DNA from: Saccharofermentans sp.
Lineage (GTDB): Bacteria; Bacillota; Clostridia; Saccharofermentanales; Saccharofermentanaceae
Direction: 5' to 3'
Assembly: GCA_024691325.1 (NCBI GenBank)
Contig: JAILNR010000009.1
Coordinates: 1-64,000, forward strand
DNA length: 64,000 bases
Of this stretch, positions 7,809-15,064 are shown in pieces. Position 1 is the stretch's first letter. The number at the start of each line of letters is the position of its first letter. Position numbers and translations under genes: made by a program. The notes under the pieces are model-generated. The model saw only the letters and a program-made list of their open reading frames with translations. It searched no databases and was not told the DNA's origin.

Positions 7809-8591
7809 ATGAAGCTTTCTGTATCGAATATCGCCTGGGACAAGGAACTTGATGAATCTGTTTACGGGAAGATGAAGTCTTTGGGCTATGACGGCCTGGA
7901 GATAGCACCTACACGCGTTGCCGGGATGAATCCTTATGAAGATTTATGCGTTATAAGAAACTGGTATGCCTGCATAAAAGACAGGTTTGTAATCTCTTCC
8001 ATGCAGTCAATATGGTACGGCAGGACCGAGAATGTATTCGGAGGCCGGGAACAGAGCGGTACACTTATTGAATATACGAAGAAAGCCATTTTATTTGCTG
8101 AAGCGATCGGGTGCAAAAATCTTGTGTTCGGCTGCCCGAAGAACCGTTCGATGCCGGATGGTGTCAAGGAAAAAGATGCGGTTGATTTCTTCAGGACTTT
8201 AGGAGAGTTTGCCGCTTCACATAATACTTCTATAGGAATTGAAGCTAATCCGCCTATCTATAACACGAATTTCCTTAATACAACTGCATCTGCACTCGAC
8301 TTTATAAAAGAAGTCGGTTCTACAGGCATTAAACTTAATCTTGATACCGGTACCATGGTTGAGAATGGTGAGGATGTATCTGTGATTGAGGGCAGTTTAT
8401 CTCTTGTAAATCACGTGCATATAAGTGAGCCGATGCTTCGTAAGATAGAGCACCGCTCTTTGCATAAAGATCTTGTGCAGGTATTGAATAAGTCCGGGTA
8501 TCAGGGTTTTGTTTCAGTTGAGATGGGAAAGCAGGATGACATCGCGGATCTTTATGAGGTCCTTGACTATGTTTCCGGGATAATGCAGTAA
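7809..8591 (+). CDS. Sugar phosphate isomerase/epimerase-like TIM barrel protein
   Basis: The protein is 260 residues from the ATG at 7809, four bases after the preceding stop; upstream in-frame ATGs lie inside the previous gene. It belongs to the AP endonuclease 2/xylose isomerase-like TIM barrel family. Metal-site-like residues occur in GIEANPP, LNLDTGTM, HVHISEP and, at the end, SVEMG, matching the Glu-Asp-His-Glu arrangement of this fold. It is the last gene of the glycan operon and stops two bases before the convergent EamA gene ends. Together with the reductase and FAD oxidoreductase it suggests a short route that isomerises and oxidises or reduces a sugar. The exact reaction is not deducible. 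Confidence 0.82.
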   Translation: MKLSVSNIAWDKELDESVYGKMKSLGYDGLEIAPTRVAGMNPYEDLCVIRNWYACIKDRFVISSMQSIWYGRTENVFGGREQSGTLIEYTKKAILFAEAIGCKNLVFGCPKNRSMPDGVKEKDAVDFFRTLGEFAASHNTSIGIEANPPIYNTNFLNTTASALDFIKEVGSTGIKLNLDTGTMVENGEDVSVIEGSLSLVNHVHISEPMLRKIEHRSLHKDLVQVLNKSGYQGFVSVEMGKQDDIADLYEVLDYVSGIMQ

Positions 8592-8593
8592 TA

Positions 8594-9490
8594 TTAACTT
8601 GCTTTTTTTACGGTCGATACCGACTCCGCCACCTGCGAGAGCACTATAGCGAAGAACATGATGGCGCATCCCGTAAGTTCCCTTACAGTCATCATCTCCT
8701 TCAAAATAAACCATCCTGCAAGAGCCGCAAAGACGGACTCAAGACACATAAGAAGAGACGCTACCACGGGGCTTGCGTGCTTTTGCCCGATAACCTGAAG
8801 AGTGTATGCAATGCCGCAGCTCATTATACCCGAGTAAAGAAGGGCAGGGGCTGCATTTCTTATTCCTTCCGCCGTCGGCTGCTCGAAAATGAACATCATC
8901 ACCGCGCACAATGCCGCTGCCGTGAAAAACTCCATGAATGAGAGTTTGATGCCGTTTATGTTCTCGCCCATGTACTTATCTATGAGCATGATCTGGACCG
9001 CATAGACCGCGCCGCAGATTATGGACAAGACATCGCCCTTGTTTATGTTAAGAAGGTCTCCCGGCTTAAGACAAAGCATGGACAGTCCTGCGATGGCTAT
9101 AAATATCGATACCCAGGTCAAAGGTGCAATCTTTTTTCTTAAGAACAGACCGAGCAGAGGCACGAAGAACATATATAAAGCTGTCAGAAAGGCTATCTTG
9201 CCCGCTGTTGAATAATAGAATGCAAACTGCTGGAAGCACTGCGCTACGGCAAGTACTGTTCCAAGGAGAAGACCTGCCTTAACGGTCTTCTTATCAAGAA
9301 GCCCGGATAAGCCTCCGTTAGATATGATTACGACTGGTAAAAGAACGAGTGTTCCGAGTGTTGTTCTTATCGCCATAAATGTGAATGCATCGACGGAATT
9401 GATGCCGATGCTCTGGGCCACGAATGAAGAACCCCAGATCAATGCGGTAAGAAGAAGTATGATTATTCCCTTAGGTGTTGTTTTTCTCAT
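8594..9490 (-). CDS. EamA/DMT-family transporter
   Basis: The protein is 298 residues with about ten hydrophobic segments in two EamA repeats. The first repeat starts with LIWGSSFVAQS (about residues 17-27), the classic DMT signature, and the second has the parallel GAVYAVQIMLIDKYM. It is a predicted metabolite or amino-acid exporter in the cytoplasmic membrane; the substrate is unknown. It is convergent with the glycan operon, with only two bases between stops and no hairpin between them, so transcripts must overlap. It is probably a single-gene unit. Confidence 0.88.
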   Translation of the reverse strand: MRKTTPKGIIILLLTALIWGSSFVAQSIGINSVDAFTFMAIRTTLGTLVLLPVVIISNGGLSGLLDKKTVKAGLLLGTVLAVAQCFQQFAFYYSTAGKIAFLTALYMFFVPLLGLFLRKKIAPLTWVSIFIAIAGLSMLCLKPGDLLNINKGDVLSIICGAVYAVQIMLIDKYMGENINGIKLSFMEFFTAAALCAVMMFIFEQPTAEGIRNAAPALLYSGIMSCGIAYTLQVIGQKHASPVVASLLMCLESVFAALAGWFILKEMMTVRELTGCAIMFFAIVLSQVAESVSTVKKAS

Positions 9491-9514
9491 GACAGGTATT
9501 ATACGCTATGTGTC

Positions 9515-9563
9515 AATATAAAGAAGAATTGCCTCACGGCGGTCTTACCATACCGTGAGGCAA
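9515..9563 (-). terminator. Terminator of the DHH phosphoesterase gene
   Basis: An 11-bp stem (TTGCCTCACGG at 9529-9539 with CCGTGAGGCAA at 9553-9563) encloses a 13-base loop. On the minus strand it is followed by TTCTTCTTTATATT. It lies 32 bases past the stop of the DHH gene and before the EamA gene's start, which insulates the two. Confidence 0.7.
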
Positions 9564-9594
9564 CCCTTTATCGCCCGAATTTAAAGTGCTTTAT

Positions 9595-10527
9595 TTAAGG
9601 ATGTGTATTAAGTACAGCGATAATATCCGGAAGCATAGCATCTACCTTGTCGTTATCGAGCTGGCATGTACCTGCGTTAGGATGTCCGCCTCCGCCGTAG
9701 TCGAGACAGAGTTGGCCGATATCAATGGTACCTGCCTTGTTAACGATGGACTTACCGATCATGACTGCAGTATTCTGCTTCTTAAAGCCCCATGCAACAT
9801 GAACGCTGATCTCGATCTCAGGATAAAGAGCATAGACCATGAAGCGGTTGCCCGTGTAGATGGTCTCGAGAGGCCTTAAGTCGATAACACCGACCTTATC
9901 ATGGATAACGATAGTATCCTTAAGCTGCTGCTTGAACAGCTCCTGCTGCTCAAAGTACATATCTACTCTTTCCTTAACATCAGGAAGTGCAAGGACTTCA
10001 TCGATCGTATGGTTAGTACAATAGTCGATAAGTTCCATCATAAGATCATAGTTGGAGATTCTGAAGTTATGGAAACGGCCAAGACCTGTTCTTGCATCCA
10101 TAAGGAAGTTCATGAGGACCCATCCTGTCGGGTTAAGTATCTCATCGATAGTAAAATCGGCACTGTCACCCTTATCAACGGCTTCCATAATCTCTTCGCT
10201 TACTGTCTTGAATGTTTGCTCGCCGCCGTAGTACTCATATACGACACGGGCTGCTGACTTAGCTACCAGACAGACATACTGATCTGCAATAGCATCAACG
10301 TCATTTCTGGATAACTCACTCTCGTGATGGTCAAAAGCGAGACCTACGCGCGGATCATAGGGGAGGTTGGTCGTAATATCGTTAGATGTTATCTCGACCT
10401 TACCATCCTGAACATCCTTCGGATGAACGAATTTGATGTCTCCGATCAGCCCCTTCTCTCTCAAGAGCATGGCGCAGACCAAACCGTCAAAGTCACTTCT
10501 TGTTACAAGACGCATCTTTCCTTCCAT
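9595..10527 (-). CDS. DHH-family phosphoesterase
   Basis: The protein is 310 residues. Motif SDFDG (Asp12 and Asp14), DHHES (Asp66-His67-His68) and a C-terminal glycine-rich GGGGHPNAG block (DHHA1-like substrate site) place it in the DHH/DHHA1 phosphoesterases. These are Mn-dependent enzymes that hydrolyse polyphosphate, oligoribonucleotides or cyclic dinucleotide products. The separation of DHH and DHHA1 parts and the length resemble exopolyphosphatase-like DHH proteins more than RecJ. GGGAGG lies eight bases before the ATG at 10527; a second ATG four codons later is less well placed. It forms a single-gene unit ending in a clear terminator. The substrate is not deducible. Confidence 0.82.
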   Translation of the reverse strand: MEGKMRLVTRSDFDGLVCAMLLREKGLIGDIKFVHPKDVQDGKVEITSNDITTNLPYDPRVGLAFDHHESELSRNDVDAIADQYVCLVAKSAARVVYEYYGGEQTFKTVSEEIMEAVDKGDSADFTIDEILNPTGWVLMNFLMDARTGLGRFHNFRISNYDLMMELIDYCTNHTIDEVLALPDVKERVDMYFEQQELFKQQLKDTIVIHDKVGVIDLRPLETIYTGNRFMVYALYPEIEISVHVAWGFKKQNTAVMIGKSIVNKAGTIDIGQLCLDYGGGGHPNAGTCQLDNDKVDAMLPDIIAVLNTHP

Positions 10528-10585
10528 ATCAGAAACCTCCCGGTAATCTTATTCTTTTATATGATAACAGTAAGCATCTGACGAA

Positions 10586-10616
10586 TTGGAAAACAGAGTG
10601 TAAATAATAGTATAAT
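10586..10616 (+). promoter_or_regulatory. Putative promoter of the 10655 membrane protein
   Basis: TTGGAA (10586-10591) and TATAAT (10611-10616) are separated by 19 bases, which is long. The -10 box is perfect, and the ATG at 10655 follows after a leader of about 30 bases that contains GGAG. Confidence 0.4.
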
Positions 10617-10654
10617 AACGCTACTTTTAAATGATCACGGAGTAATCAAATCTC

Positions 10655-12310
10655 ATGGATAAAAAACGCTACGGAAAAGCAGTAACGGCTTCTTGCCTGG
10701 CTCTATTCGTTGTTCTTTTCGCGGTGTATTATTTTATCCACAGGAGCACGGGACTCATATCATCCGATAACACCACAATGTTCCCGATGCTCATTGATTT
10801 TTTTAACGGTAACTTCCTTCTTAATGGCTGGAATGTAAACACAAGCACTTACATTTTTACGGATACTGTCTGGTGTATTCCCGGGATGCTTCTGGGCATT
10901 CATGTGCCGGTGATAATGAGTATGTGCGGCGCCTTTTTCCACGCGGGTTTTGTTAGCATTTTTATGTATCTTATCCTTAATGATGAGTATGAGATGGGTC
11001 ACATAAAGTCTCCTGTTACGGCTTTTGCCGCAGCGGCTTTGTATCTTATGCTTTTTTCTGTAGTGCCTTATGCCGGGTTTACCATCGACAACCCGTTTTA
11101 CCTTTATCTTAACCTTAACGGTCATGCCGGAACTTTCCTTTTTATCGCGGTACAGATGCTGCTTTTATATCTTTGGCGCAAGTCAGACTACAAGAGAAAG
11201 TTATATCCCGTGCTTTTTACCGTTTACGGTGTTATGGGACAGATGTCCGACAGCATGCCGCTGATGCTGTTCTTCGGTCCTCTGTGCGTTTATGGCGCGT
11301 ATTATCTTTTCTGGCCCAAGGTGGAGCGCAACAAAAGAAAAGACATTTTCCTTATCATAAGCAGCGTTCTTATCGTCGTTGTTTCTGCTGTTGTCAACAA
11401 GATCATCGGCATGATCGGCGGTCTTGAGCTTGTCGGCATCCCGATGAGTTTAAACACGCCCGGGCAGATAGTATCGAGCCTCAAACCGATGATGATAAAG
11501 ACTCTCATTCTGTTTGGATTTGACACCAAATTCGGCATTGCACTTACGCCTTATTCGGTTACGGCATCTGCGATAGCTTTGCTCGCAGCGGTTAGTGTTA
11601 TCTATCAGATAGTTCTTGCCCTTAGGTCCAAGCCTGACAGATTCGGCCTTTTGCTTACGATCGGAATCGTCTCCAATCTTGCGGGTTTCTTCCTCGTTAA
11701 CACAGACGGAGAAGCTGCCTCCAGATATCTTTTGACAATACCTTTCTTCGGGACAGCACTCATAGTTAAAACGGTCCTTGCGCTTGCGGACCATAAGCGA
11801 AAAGCAGCCGGGGCCTTTACCGTGTTTGTATTCGCGATCGCGGTAACGTATGCGGCCGTTAACATAGTGCGCCTCAAGGATGTGCCCCATTATGCAAAAG
11901 ACGGGGAAGCGGTAGCTTTGTACCTGGAAGAAAACGGCGTTAAGACGGGTTATGGAAGCATCTGGATCTATACGGCCGTATCATCATATACCGATTTTGA
12001 TACTTTATTGATTCCTATACAATGGGACGGACTCGGAGTGGGCTTTTATCACCACTATATGTTCGTCAATCCCAAGTGGTATGAGAACAGCGATATTCAT
12101 TATGTGGTTATTCCGTCGAACGAGGACGACCTTTATTCAGAAGGAGGCAAACGCTCTGACTTTATAAAGTTTGCAGGTGAGCCTGATGAGGATATCGTAT
12201 TCGGAGCATACGAAGTAATGTACTACGAACGTGATCTGTCCGTATTCTCAATAACGCATGCCATGGAAACCGGCACTAATATGTGGGATCAGGTTAACGG
12301 ATCAGCCTAA
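10655..12310 (+). CDS. Polytopic membrane protein with C-terminal soluble domain
   Basis: The protein is 551 residues. About ten to twelve hydrophobic segments cover residues 8-410, with a loop after the first segment that contains SSDNTTMFPM and WNVNTSTYIF. The last 130 or so residues are polar and probably extracytoplasmic. The plan (first outer loop with acidic residues, many spans, C-terminal outer domain) resembles GT-C-type glycosyltransferases such as GT39-like proteins, but I see no decisive motif. A GGAG site lies upstream of the ATG. It converges on the PlsC gene and overlaps it by nine bases. Function is unknown; a role in cell-envelope glycosylation is an inference from topology. 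Confidence 0.65.
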   Translation: MDKKRYGKAVTASCLALFVVLFAVYYFIHRSTGLISSDNTTMFPMLIDFFNGNFLLNGWNVNTSTYIFTDTVWCIPGMLLGIHVPVIMSMCGAFFHAGFVSIFMYLILNDEYEMGHIKSPVTAFAAAALYLMLFSVVPYAGFTIDNPFYLYLNLNGHAGTFLFIAVQMLLLYLWRKSDYKRKLYPVLFTVYGVMGQMSDSMPLMLFFGPLCVYGAYYLFWPKVERNKRKDIFLIISSVLIVVVSAVVNKIIGMIGGLELVGIPMSLNTPGQIVSSLKPMMIKTLILFGFDTKFGIALTPYSVTASAIALLAAVSVIYQIVLALRSKPDRFGLLLTIGIVSNLAGFFLVNTDGEAASRYLLTIPFFGTALIVKTVLALADHKRKAAGAFTVFVFAIAVTYAAVNIVRLKDVPHYAKDGEAVALYLEENGVKTGYGSIWIYTAVSSYTDFDTLLIPIQWDGLGVGFYHHYMFVNPKWYENSDIHYVVIPSNEDDLYSEGGKRSDFIKFAGEPDEDIVFGAYEVMYYERDLSVFSITHAMETGTNMWDQVNGSA

Positions 12311-13024
12311 CTCGGGATCGATGTGGAGAACTTCCATGTCGTGCATCCACTTGCTGAATGCATCTGTAAGCTTATGAGGATCGTTATCGTAGTCCTCGCC
12401 GTGCATAGGCTCACCGACGTATATCCTTATCTTTCTGCGCTTAAGGAATCCCTTTGAAGGATGAGGCCACTTCTGTGTTCTCGGCCAGATCTGGTAAGCT
12501 CCGGAAATATAAACAGGTACGAGAGGTACATGAGCCTTGATGGCGATATATGCAGCGCCGTCCTTCATGGGACCTAACTTACCGTCATGTGTTCTTGTTC
12601 CCTCAGGGAAGACGAAGCAGATATTACCTTTCTCCACTTCCTTCTTTGCCTTGATAAGTCCGCGTACAGGGTTGCCGTATCTGTCGACCGCGATGCCGCG
12701 TCCAACCTTCATGATAAGGCGGCCCAGGTGGCCGTAGTCAGTCTCGAGGTCGGCTCCGACGAGAGCGCACATCCACTTAAAGTGTCCTCTAGGGAGGAAT
12801 TTATCGATAAGAACGCCATCTGCAAAACACTGATGGTTGGCAGCAACTACATAAGGGTTGCTGTCAGGGAAATTATCTCTTCCGATACACTTCATATCAA
12901 CGAGAATACTCGTGAGGAAAAGGAATCCTATCTTGGCAAGATTGCCTCTGATTCCTCTTTTTGTAGGATATTTCTCATCAAGATGCTTATGATGATCATT
13001 GGGTTTAGCGTTAGCGTCTGCCAT
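12302..13024 (-). CDS. plsC: 1-acyl-sn-glycerol-3-phosphate acyltransferase (PlsC family)
   Basis: The protein is 240 residues. The acyltransferase H-x4-D motif is NHQCFADG (His64, Asp69), and the glycerophosphate-binding block is FPEGTRT (139-145). A hydrophobic stretch at about 30-43 fits membrane association. It would acylate lysophosphatidic acid to phosphatidic acid in phospholipid synthesis. The extra N-terminal 25 residues are His/Lys-rich and dispensable-looking. GAGGG lies five bases before the ATG. It is divergent from an acyl-CoA synthetase gene, with a palindromic operator candidate in the shared region, which suggests common control. Its 3' end overlaps the upstream membrane protein gene by nine bases. 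A second, zinc-ribbon acyltransferase occurs at 23894. Confidence 0.88.
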   Translation of the reverse strand: MADANAKPNDHHKHLDEKYPTKRGIRGNLAKIGFLFLTSILVDMKCIGRDNFPDSNPYVVAANHQCFADGVLIDKFLPRGHFKWMCALVGADLETDYGHLGRLIMKVGRGIAVDRYGNPVRGLIKAKKEVEKGNICFVFPEGTRTHDGKLGPMKDGAAYIAIKAHVPLVPVYISGAYQIWPRTQKWPHPSKGFLKRRKIRIYVGEPMHGEDYDNDPHKLTDAFSKWMHDMEVLHIDPELG

Positions 13025-13050
13025 ATGTCCCTCGCAAAAATTCTTTTTTA

Positions 13051-13079
13051 ATTATATTTATCTTAACGATAATCGTTAT
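13051..13079. promoter_or_regulatory. Divergent promoter region with a 13-bp palindromic operator candidate
   Basis: The perfect palindrome AACGAT-A-ATCGTT occupies 13065-13077, in flanks also built of TTAA/TTAAG. It lies directly upstream of a TATAAT box on the minus strand (13056-13051) that would serve the PlsC gene, so a bound protein would block that promoter. It is also upstream of the acyl-CoA synthetase. The half-site resembles metal or lipid regulators' sites only loosely, and the cognate regulator is not in the window. Confidence 0.5.
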
Positions 13080-13149
13080 TAAGTCAAACATTAGTGGACT
13101 AAAAATAATCAAAATGTTAATATCTTATAGTTTTCAGACGGGGGCTAAA

Positions 13150-14988
13150 ATGCGCGAAGTAACAGGTACAGCTATATATAAAGCGGAATATCATGAGAAC
13201 ATCCGCGAACTGACGATGAACGCGTGTGAGAAACACGCAGCACTCGATGCTTTTATATTCAGAAGAAATCCCAAGGAAGCTGAGATTCATAAGACTTTCC
13301 ACGAGTATGGAGAGGACATTAAAAGCCTCGGCACTTATATTCTTAACAGCAAGTTTAAAGGGGAGAGAATTGCGGTAGTAGGAGCTAATTCCTATGAGTG
13401 GTTTGTTTCCTATAACGCCATCCTGTCGACTGACAGCATCGGTGTTCCCTTGGACAGAATGCTTCCCGAGGACGAGCTTATTGCACTCCTCGAGAGATCC
13501 CAGGCCAAGCTTATCTTCTACCAGCAGAAGCATCACGCCATGATGGTTTCTGTCTCGGCAAAGCAAAAGGAAGGCACCATCAAGTCGTGCGTCGAGAAGT
13601 TCGTATGCATGTACCCTGACGGACTTGGCAAGGGCGAGAGCCTTGAGGGCGATGAGTTCGTTGACTTCTATGACCTCGTTAATGAAGGTAAGGCACTGCG
13701 CGAAAAGGGTGACAACTCCTTCATGACTACCCCCATCGACGCTGATACACCGAGGATCATCCTGTTTACTTCAGGAACGACATCGATGAGTAAGGGCGTC
13801 CTTCTTACACACAGAAATATCTGCTCAAATGTTTACTATATAGCACAGACTCTTCTCGTAATGCCGGGTGACAGGGCGTTCTCTATCCTGCCTTTGCATC
13901 ACACTTTCGAGAATACATGTGACTTCTTTATCCTCTCGGCAGGCGGATGCCTTTGCCTGTCTGACGGACTTCGTTATATCGTCAAGAACCTGAAGGAGTG
14001 GCACCCCGAGGTATGTATCTCGGTTCCGCTTCTTTACGAGAATATCTACTCCAAGATCGAGGAGGGAATCAAGGCATCGGGCAAGGAGAAACTTATAAGT
14101 GTCATGGTGCCCGTTACCAAATTTCTCAAGCGTTTCGGTCTTGATGTAAGACGTGCCGTATTTAAGGAGATCCTCGATAACCTTGGCGGTGACATGAGAA
14201 TGATCGTAATCGGAGGTGCAGGTATCGATAAAAGATATATCGATGCTTTTACCAACTTCGGTATCGATTTCTTTATGGGATACGGACTTACAGAGACGAG
14301 CCCTGTTATCTCCACCACAAATGAAGTGTGTAATGTACACGGAAGTGTCGGCCGCCCTATGGTCGGTATCACCGCTGCGATCGACACTGACGAGACTTCT
14401 CCCAACGCCATCGGCGAGATCATCACAAAGTCTGACTGTGTTATGAAAGGTTACTTCGAGAACGAAGAGGCAACCCGTGAAGCAATCGATGCGGACGGAT
14501 GGTTCCATACAGGTGATATGGGTTATATCGACAAGACGGGATCTATCCACATTACCGGACGCGTTAAGTCGATGATCGTTTTAACATCAGGTAAGAAAGC
14601 TTTCCCTGAGGAGATCGAAGCTTTGATTGCTGAGATCAAGGGAGTTACGGAAGTATTCGTATGGGGCGCGGATAACGGCCGCGGTGCTATCGATATCTCG
14701 GCTAAGCTTCTCATTGACAGATCGGCTATAGGTAAGGAATTAGGTCTTGAAAGAGATCCTGAGGACAGTGCTGTTGCTGAGTATCTCGACAATCAGATGC
14801 GTACCGTTAACCACAAGATGCCTTCTTATAAGATCGTTCATAATTATGTTTATTCCGAGACGGATATGATCAAGACCACGACTCTGAAGATCAAAAGACC
14901 TAAGGAGCAGGAGGCGATCGAGAGCAAGATCGCTGCTGCAGGATTATCCATCAGGGATGTGAACGGAAAGAATCTCGACAGAATCTGA
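13150..14988 (+). CDS. Long-chain acyl-CoA synthetase (AMP-forming)
   Basis: The protein is 612 residues from the ATG at 13150, preceded by ACGGGGGC; an ATG at 13114 has no ribosome site. The ANL-superfamily P-loop FTSGTTSMSKG is at about residues 206-216. GYGLTETSP and the hinge and TGD motif (GWFHTGDMGYID) are intact. It would activate a fatty acid through an acyl-adenylate to acyl-CoA at the inner membrane face, feeding phospholipid synthesis or fatty-acid salvage. It is divergent from the PlsC gene and shares the operator candidate. Specificity (long chain versus other acids) is inferred from overall similarity to FadD/LACS-type enzymes. Confidence 0.88.
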   Translation: MREVTGTAIYKAEYHENIRELTMNACEKHAALDAFIFRRNPKEAEIHKTFHEYGEDIKSLGTYILNSKFKGERIAVVGANSYEWFVSYNAILSTDSIGVPLDRMLPEDELIALLERSQAKLIFYQQKHHAMMVSVSAKQKEGTIKSCVEKFVCMYPDGLGKGESLEGDEFVDFYDLVNEGKALREKGDNSFMTTPIDADTPRIILFTSGTTSMSKGVLLTHRNICSNVYYIAQTLLVMPGDRAFSILPLHHTFENTCDFFILSAGGCLCLSDGLRYIVKNLKEWHPEVCISVPLLYENIYSKIEEGIKASGKEKLISVMVPVTKFLKRFGLDVRRAVFKEILDNLGGDMRMIVIGGAGIDKRYIDAFTNFGIDFFMGYGLTETSPVISTTNEVCNVHGSVGRPMVGITAAIDTDETSPNAIGEIITKSDCVMKGYFENEEATREAIDADGWFHTGDMGYIDKTGSIHITGRVKSMIVLTSGKKAFPEEIEALIAEIKGVTEVFVWGADNGRGAIDISAKLLIDRSAIGKELGLERDPEDSAVAEYLDNQMRTVNHKMPSYKIVHNYVYSETDMIKTTTLKIKRPKEQEAIESKIAAAGLSIRDVNGKNLDRI

Positions 14989-15015
14989 CACTGTACGATA
15001 AATCGGACATTAAAT

Positions 15016-15062
15016 AAGCCGCCATGAGTTATAATGTTTAAAATGACTTAACGGCGGTTTTA
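15016..15062 (+). terminator. Weak long-loop hairpin between acyl-CoA synthetase and addB
   Basis: AAGCCGCC (15016-15023) pairs with GGCGGTTT (15053-15060) at seven of eight positions around a loop of about 29 bases, and Ts follow. The loop holds a TATAAT box (15030-15035) that may be the addB promoter. It could be a weak terminator or an accidental structure, and its right arm GGCGG may also act as the addB ribosome site. Confidence 0.35.
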
Positions 15063-15064
15063 AT

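Noticed and set aside
9530..9562. Hairpin as a REP-like mobile element
   Set aside because: It sits correctly as the terminator of the DHH gene with T-rich sequence after it and no second copy noticed, so a terminator explains it.
13825..14550. Long open frame on the minus strand within the acyl-CoA synthetase gene
   Set aside because: It lies wholly inside a clearly recognised gene, has no ribosome site and has no recognisable protein features; it is a shadow of codon bias.
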